Positions 14,436 through 17,802 of a stretch of DNA of 17,802 nt are shown one piece after another. This DNA is from CAZJRB01 sp964547995 (GTDB lineage: Bacteria > Planctomycetota > Planctomycetia > Pirellulales > Thermoguttaceae), in the NCBI GenBank assembly GCA_964547995.1, contig CAZJRB010000139.1, positions 1 to 17,802 of the forward strand, written 5' to 3'. A program made the position numbers and the translations under genes. Each line of letters begins with the position of its first letter. Position 1 is the first letter of the stretch. The notes under the pieces are model-generated. The model was given only the letters and a program-made list of their open reading frames with translations. It was not told the origin of the DNA and ran no database searches.

Positions 14436-16199
14436 TTATTCCACAAAATTATAGAGCGTATCCAACTCTTCGTCGGATACGTCGAACGTGGCGCTGTGGG
14501 GCGGGAGCTTTTCGTTCTTAAAGTAATCGGGCAGCCTGTCGTCGAGGGCCGTGAATCCGGCCTCGCTGTTGAATTTCCGCTCCACGCCGAGTGTGTGCTT
14601 CCCGATCCCGAGATACTCGTCCTGCGTGATTTCCCGGCCGTAGAAACCGCTGAGCATCTCGCAGACACCCTCCAAAGTGGTCGGGTCGTCCAACAGCGGG
14701 AAAGCGACAAAAATGCACAACCCGACTACATCAAGCGATGTGGTTGCAATTTGAAAGTCCCGGCTCAGGTCGACCTGACCCTCGGCCTTCAGCGGATCAA
14801 CCTCCTCGCCGCACCCCAGCACGTTCGAGGCGACCGCGTATCCGGCCGTGTGGTCGGCACCCATCGTCGAGGTGGCGTAGGTCACGCCGATTCCCTTGAT
14901 GGCCCGCGGGTCGTAGGCGGGCATCGCCTGGCCCTTGACCGTCGGGATCCGCGAGACGCCGTAAGTCTTGCCGAGCACCTCCGCGCCCGACCCAACCAGC
15001 CGACCCAGCGGCGTTCCCTTGCCCACTTCTTCGAGCAGACCGATCGCCGCTTCCGCGTCGCCGAACGGGATGATCCCCGCATCCATCGCAACGCCGATCG
15101 TCACGCCCGTTTCAATGGTGTCGAGCCCGAAGTCGTCGTCGAGATAGTCCATCCTGGCGATGGCGTCGAGGTCGTCGATTTCGCAGTGGGCACCGTGGGC
15201 CCAGACGGTTTCGTACTCGGGCCCCTTCGTGATGTAGTTGCCGTCTTTGTCGAGGTATATCCGCGAGCACTTGATGGTGCATCCCTTGTGGCAGGCGTGG
15301 GCGATCTCGCCGCCCCGCTCCTCGATCAGGTCGTGTTGGCGTTCGCCGCTAATGGCCTCGGTTCCCTCGAACGTGCCTTTCGCGAAATTCCGGGTGGGAT
15401 AAGCCCCGGCCGCGTTGATGACGTTTGCGAGCACATTGGTGCCAAACGTGGGCAGCCCCTCGTTTGTAGTCTCATGGTTCTTGAGCGCATCGTTGAACTT
15501 TTTCACCCCGGCCTTGAACTTCTCGGGGTCGGCCGGTTTGGGTCGCTCGCCGCCGGTCGGATCAACGATGATTGCCTTGACGCCCTTGGAGCCCATCACG
15601 GCCCCGAGCCCGCCGCGCCCGCAGTGGCGGGTGGGCCGCCCCTCGGGATCGGTCACGGCGATACTCGCCGCGGCGCATTGCATCTCGCCCGCCTGGCCGA
15701 TTGAAATGCAGCAGACCTTATCCCCGAACTCCTCAAAGAGTTTGGCGACCAAGGCGTAGTTACCCAGCCCCGCCAGTTCGTCGGCCGGCTCGATCTTCAC
15801 GCCCTCGTGGTTGACGATCAAGCGGTAGAGCTTTCGATGTGCCGGTTTTCCCTCCTCGACGACCTCGGCCGGTTTTCCTTCGAGCACCAGGGCGGCGACC
15901 CCGGCGGTGGCCAGGGCAATGGCCCCCTGTCCGCCGGCGTTGGCTTCCTTGATCGTGCCGGTCAACGGGCTCTTGGCCCCGGCCGAAATCCGGCCGCTAC
16001 AGGGGGCACCCGTACCACTCAAAATGCCCGGGGCCAACACCAGCTTGTTCTCGGCCGAAAGGGGATGGCAGGTCGCCGGGACCTCCGCGCCCACAATGGC
16101 CGAGGTCAACCCCCGCCCGCCCAATTCCGCGTATGATTTGCTCGCTTCCTCGCTGCGGACGGACAAATCCGACATGTTGACTCGGTAGATGACGGCCAT
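14436..16199 (-). CDS. aldehyde:ferredoxin oxidoreductase (tungsten/molybdenum pterin family)
   Basis: This 587-residue cytoplasmic enzyme should oxidise aldehydes to carboxylic acids (or run in reverse) using a bis-pterin W or Mo centre and one [4Fe-4S] cluster, passing electrons to ferredoxin. The N-terminal domain carries family motifs (GGRGLTS near 28, LVLAPGILSGTGAPCSGR near 53-70, SPLTGTIKEANAGG near 76-90). GRGGLGAVMGSKGVKAI lies near 195-211. Cluster ligands are C303, C307 and C311 (ACHKGCTIKCS) plus C495 (DVVGLCIFV). The first spacing is CX3C, whereas Pyrococcus furiosus AOR has CX2C. GVTYATSTMGADHTAGY (about 438-454) matches the pterin-binding C-terminal half. Length is normal for the family. 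The ATG at 16199 has an AGGAGG ribosome binding site nine bases upstream and a strong promoter candidate. It forms an operon with the MoaD-like gene. The substrate is not predictable. Confidence 0.93.
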   Translation of the reverse strand: MAVIYRVNMSDLSVRSEEASKSYAELGGRGLTSAIVGAEVPATCHPLSAENKLVLAPGILSGTGAPCSGRISAGAKSPLTGTIKEANAGGQGAIALATAGVAALVLEGKPAEVVEEGKPAHRKLYRLIVNHEGVKIEPADELAGLGNYALVAKLFEEFGDKVCCISIGQAGEMQCAAASIAVTDPEGRPTRHCGRGGLGAVMGSKGVKAIIVDPTGGERPKPADPEKFKAGVKKFNDALKNHETTNEGLPTFGTNVLANVINAAGAYPTRNFAKGTFEGTEAISGERQHDLIEERGGEIAHACHKGCTIKCSRIYLDKDGNYITKGPEYETVWAHGAHCEIDDLDAIARMDYLDDDFGLDTIETGVTIGVAMDAGIIPFGDAEAAIGLLEEVGKGTPLGRLVGSGAEVLGKTYGVSRIPTVKGQAMPAYDPRAIKGIGVTYATSTMGADHTAGYAVASNVLGCGEEVDPLKAEGQVDLSRDFQIATTSLDVVGLCIFVAFPLLDDPTTLEGVCEMLSGFYGREITQDEYLGIGKHTLGVERKFNSEAGFTALDDRLPDYFKNEKLPPHSATFDVSDEELDTLYNFVE

Positions 16200-16254
16200 G
16201 GCTCTTGGACCTCCTGGCAGGGGCTTGGTTTCGGGAACACTGGACGATCACAAT

Positions 16255-16284
16255 AAAGTACGGCCACCGGCGGCCGCGTGTCAA
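16255..16284 (-). promoter_or_regulatory. candidate sigma-70-type promoter of the oxidoreductase operon
   Basis: On the minus strand a perfect TTGACA (16284-16279) is followed after 18 bp by TACTTT (16260-16255). The predicted transcription start is near 16248, leaving a ~48-base leader that contains the AGGAGG ribosome binding site. It is the best promoter in the window by consensus match. Confidence 0.55.
16261..16276. promoter_or_regulatory. near-palindromic operator candidate in the promoter spacer
   Basis: CGGCCACCGGCGGCCG differs from its own reverse complement only at one symmetric pair of positions (14 of 16 bases match). It fills most of the 18-bp spacer between the -35 and -10 boxes of the oxidoreductase promoter, a position where a dimeric repressor or MerR-type activator would act. 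Confidence 0.4.
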
Positions 16285-16339
16285 GGGACCGGGCACCGCA
16301 ATGTCGGTTCGCCCGGCGCTGTGCAGTCCCTGAAACGGG

Positions 16340-16606
16340 CCGGACCAACACGCGATAGAACTTGAGTCCAGCGGCCCAGAACTGGGAGGTCGCGTACGGA
16401 GGTCCCCCAACCGGCATCGGCAGGTTCACGCGAGTGCCGTTTGGGGGGGGGCCCTGACAATCATTCTGCATATTGAAGCTCACCCGCCGATTGCCCACGG
16501 GCAGAACGATCTCGGCATTGCCTTTGCTGACTGGCATGAAGTCAATCAGCGAGTCGTGGCCGCCACGAAGGTGAATGGGCAACGCAATCCCACCGCCGCG
16601 TAGCAC
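16340..16606 (-). pseudogene. possible decayed or unrecognised coding fragment
   Basis: The minus-strand frame reads GIALPIHLRGGHDSLIDFM, then EIVLPVGNRRVSFNMQND, then PPYATSQFWAAGLKFYRVLV. It has a natural hydrophobic/polar alternation and turns, unlike typical shadow frames. It has no spaced ribosome binding site at its start (GTG at 16606 directly abuts AAAGGA) and runs on in the same frame through the oxidoreductase promoter into that gene, so it is not an intact gene. The end given here marks where it stops looking protein-like. I do not recognise a family. A gene remnant or chance are both possible. Confidence 0.25.
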
Positions 16607-16790
16607 TCCTTTCCGGCAAATACTCCCGACGCTTACTTACGCCCTTTCCCCGGAAGATCCCCAAAGAAATGGCAGACCCCCTCCCTTGCAACGTCCCCAC
16701 CCACCCGCAATAATATAGTTGACGCACACCTGACACTATCTGCCGGATGGATGGTTCTCCTCCTCCACTGTACTGACGAGGGAGACCAAA

Positions 16791-17802
16791 ATGCCTGAAA
16801 ACCCCGACAAGTTCGATCCCTATTATGAATGGTTGGCCATCGCCCCGGAGGATCAGCCGCCGACGTTGTACCGCCTTTTGGGCGTCCGGACATTTGAAGA
16901 CAAGCCAAGCGTCATCGAAAGCGCCGCCGACCGGCAGATGGCCCACCTCCGCACATTTCAGTCGGGCAAGCGCTCCGCGGAATCGCAAAAGCTCCTCAAC
17001 CAGGTTTCTTCCGCGAGAGTCACGTTACTGAACCCCGCAAAGAAGGAAGAGTACGACAAGCTGCTGCGGGAGCGGATGAAGCTGGAAGCGTCCGGTTCGT
17101 TCTTGGACGACGAATCTGCCTCCCGGCATGAAGAAATCTCGACCACGCTGGTTGGATTTCTGGAGGCAATCGAACTTGCGAAGCTGAAGGAGGCTGCGGA
17201 GGAGGCGAAGCAGAGGGCCAAGCCGGTGCCATGTCCACGCTCGCGTGGACATGCTTCGCAGGCGCGCGACATGCCCACGACAAGCGTGGGCATGGCACCC
17301 CGTGAACGGACGCTCATGATCGGTGCGGCTATTGGGGGTGGTGTGCTGTTGCTTTTGGTGATCGTTGTTCTCGCGGTGAAACTCGGCGGCGGGCCGGAGG
17401 AAAAACCGCAGCCCGTAGGGTGGGACCAGCGGAGCGCCGGCCCACCGGATTCGGCGGGTGGCACTGGCGTCTCGCCAACACACGGGCAAAATGCCCGTGC
17501 CACCCCACCGCCAAAACCTGCCCCGGATGAAACGCTCAAGAAGCCCGACGACGACTCTGGCAAGGAAGCAAAACCCGAGCCCCCCGATCAAAAGCCGCCT
17601 TCCGAAGTCCCGCCGGAGGAGAAACCGCCCGGCGAGACGACGGTTGCAGAGAGTGGCACGACACTCCGTGTCGTGGATAAGGGCGTGAACGACGGTGTGG
17701 ACGACGCCGCGGATGACGGGACGGAGTCCCGTCCTACTATGAAGAAGCTCGCCGTCCCGTTGCCCGCCGATCAACAGAAAATGGTGCAGCAGTTCGACGA
17801 GG
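16791..17802 (+). CDS. J-domain-like, single-pass membrane protein, partial at right edge
   Basis: The frame is open from ATG 16791 to the window end (337 codons, no stop). GAGGGAG at 16778-16784 supports the start. Residues 1-100 form the planctomycete J-like helical domain (YYEWLAIAPEDQPP, then LYRLLGVRTFE, ADRQMAHLRTF, SQKLLNQVSSARVTLLNPAKKEEYDKLLRE). It resembles the helices of a DnaJ domain but has no HPD tripeptide, so it is unlikely to stimulate DnaK in the classical way. A helical charged segment follows, with a membrane segment at ~175-197 (LMIGAAIGGG, then VLLLLVIVVLAV) and a long Pro/Lys/Glu/Asp-rich outer linker. Five palindromic DNA elements lie in frame in the linkers (about residues 145-170, 209-219, 223-238, 289-295, 309-315). 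In relatives known to me the C-terminal part carries varied domains, and here it lies outside the window. Confidence 0.85.
   Translation, partial: MPENPDKFDPYYEWLAIAPEDQPPTLYRLLGVRTFEDKPSVIESAADRQMAHLRTFQSGKRSAESQKLLNQVSSARVTLLNPAKKEEYDKLLRERMKLEASGSFLDDESASRHEEISTTLVGFLEAIELAKLKEAAEEAKQRAKPVPCPRSRGHASQARDMPTTSVGMAPRERTLMIGAAIGGGVLLLLVIVVLAVKLGGGPEEKPQPVGWDQRSAGPPDSAGGTGVSPTHGQNARATPPPKPAPDETLKKPDDDSGKEAKPEPPDQKPPSEVPPEEKPPGETTVAESGTTLRVVDKGVNDGVDDAADDGTESRPTMKKLAVPLPADQQKMVQQFDE
17225..17299. repeat. 75-bp nested palindromic element inside a coding sequence
   Basis: Outer arms GGTGCCATG (17225-17233) and CATGGCACC (17291-17299) are perfect complements. Inside are two hairpins: CATGTCCACGC / GCGTGGACATG (17230-17240 / 17243-17253, loop TC) and CATGCCCACG / CGTGGGCATG (17270-17279 / 17285-17294, loop ACAAG). 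Its length is 75 bp, exactly 25 codons, so it adds a peptide without shifting the frame. It would fold as a three-way cloverleaf. Confidence 0.85.
17415..17446. repeat. GGTGGG...CCCACC palindromic element in frame
   Basis: GGTGGG (17419-17424) and CCCACC (17441-17446) flank a partly paired core (CCAGCGGAGCGCCGG), preceded by GTAG. From memory this GTAGGGTGGGACCAGCG type is a frequent intergenic repeat in planctomycetes. It encodes VGWDQRSAGPP in the linker. Confidence 0.7.
17457..17504. repeat. 48-bp GGTGGCAC...GTGCCACC element in frame
   Basis: Outer arms GGTGGCAC (17457-17464) and GTGCCACC (17497-17504) are perfect complements, with an alternative inner hairpin CACGGGCA / TGCCCGTG (17481-17488 / 17492-17499, loop AAA). 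The length is 48 bp, a multiple of three. The encoded peptide (GTGVSPTHGQNARAT) matches a recurrent spurious peptide I associate with planctomycete repeats. Confidence 0.75.
17657..17675. repeat. CACGACAC-TCC-GTGTCGTG hairpin in frame
   Basis: A perfect 8-bp stem with a 3-base loop, in the Pro/Asp-rich linker coding region. The flank AGTGG on the left is typical of a short repeat family seen between genes in this phylum, as far as I recall. Confidence 0.7.
17715..17733. repeat. GACGGGAC-GGA-GTCCCGTC hairpin in frame
   Basis: A perfect 8-bp stem with a 3-base loop, followed by CTAC. It has the same size and loop length as the hairpin at 17657-17675 but a different stem, so the two look like members of one structural class. 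Confidence 0.7.

Larger units (their letters stand above)
16200..16790. other. 591-bp divergent intergenic region
   Basis: It separates the leftward oxidoreductase operon and the rightward J-domain-like gene. The left part holds the oxidoreductase promoter and ribosome binding site. The middle (16340-16606, minus strand) reads as a protein-like but startless fragment, listed separately. A G9 run lies at 16443-16451. Near the right end, TAATAT at 16711-16716 preceded at 19 bp by TTGCAA (16686-16691) is a weak promoter candidate for the rightward gene, whose ribosome binding site GAGGGAG lies at 16778-16784. Confidence 0.5.

Noticed and set aside
14223..15704. 493-residue plus-strand open frame over the oxidoreductase gene
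   Set aside because: It is the antisense of a well-recognised enzyme and shows only arginine/valine/aspartate-rich shadow sequence.
17025..17774. 249-residue minus-strand open frame over the J-domain-like gene
   Set aside because: Its peptides (such as GTGILPVCWRDASA) are the reverse readings of the palindromic repeats, and the plus-strand gene has a ribosome binding site and a recognised domain.

Overview
This window looks like chromosomal DNA of a planctomycete (Planctomycetota, probably Pirellulales or a relative). This is inferred from gene content and repeats, not from a search. The evidence is GC-rich coding sequence, a J-domain-like protein with the planctomycete N-terminal signature (YYEWLAIAPEDQPP, then LYRLLGV), a 72-residue protein of a type I know mainly from planctomycetes, very large exported TPR proteins, and short palindromic repeats of planctomycete style. 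The aldehyde:ferredoxin oxidoreductase suggests at least facultative anaerobic metabolism.

Layout. Positions 1-485 hold no convincing complete gene but contain a 24-bp direct repeat and a pair of TGCTAGCACC palindromic sites ahead of a small membrane-anchored protein (486-1106, +). A small conserved hypothetical (1123-1341, -) converges on it. A NhaD-like Na+/H+ antiporter (1635-3230, +) is followed closely by RNase D (3248-4429, +), whose stop codon overlaps the stop of a convergent membrane-anchored EF-hand protein (4426-5097, -). A two-gene toxin-antitoxin-like module of DUF433 and DUF5615 type (5307-5965, +) has a 4-bp GTGA overlap.

The right two thirds is mostly a leftward series. An aldehyde:ferredoxin oxidoreductase (16199-14436) and a MoaD/ThiS-like sulfur carrier (14402-14169) form a likely two-gene operon with a good sigma-70-type promoter. 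A double zinc-ribbon protein follows (14014-13682). Then come a giant 1800-residue exported TPR protein (13388-7986) and a 569-residue exported TPR protein with a PepSY-like C-terminus (7927-6218), only 58 bp apart and probably co-transcribed.

At the right edge a rightward J-domain-like membrane protein (16791 to beyond the window) is the most striking object. Its low-complexity linkers contain at least five different perfect or near-perfect palindromic elements, read through in frame. They resemble intergenic repeats of planctomycete genomes and appear to have invaded a coding sequence, much like Rickettsia palindromic elements. Other points worth a second look are a near-palindromic operator candidate inside the oxidoreductase promoter spacer, a PhoB-box-like tandem repeat upstream of the giant TPR gene, an Asp-to-Glu change at RNase D catalytic position 85, and a probably leaderless EF-hand mRNA. 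I found no rRNA, tRNA, CRISPR array or intact insertion sequence.
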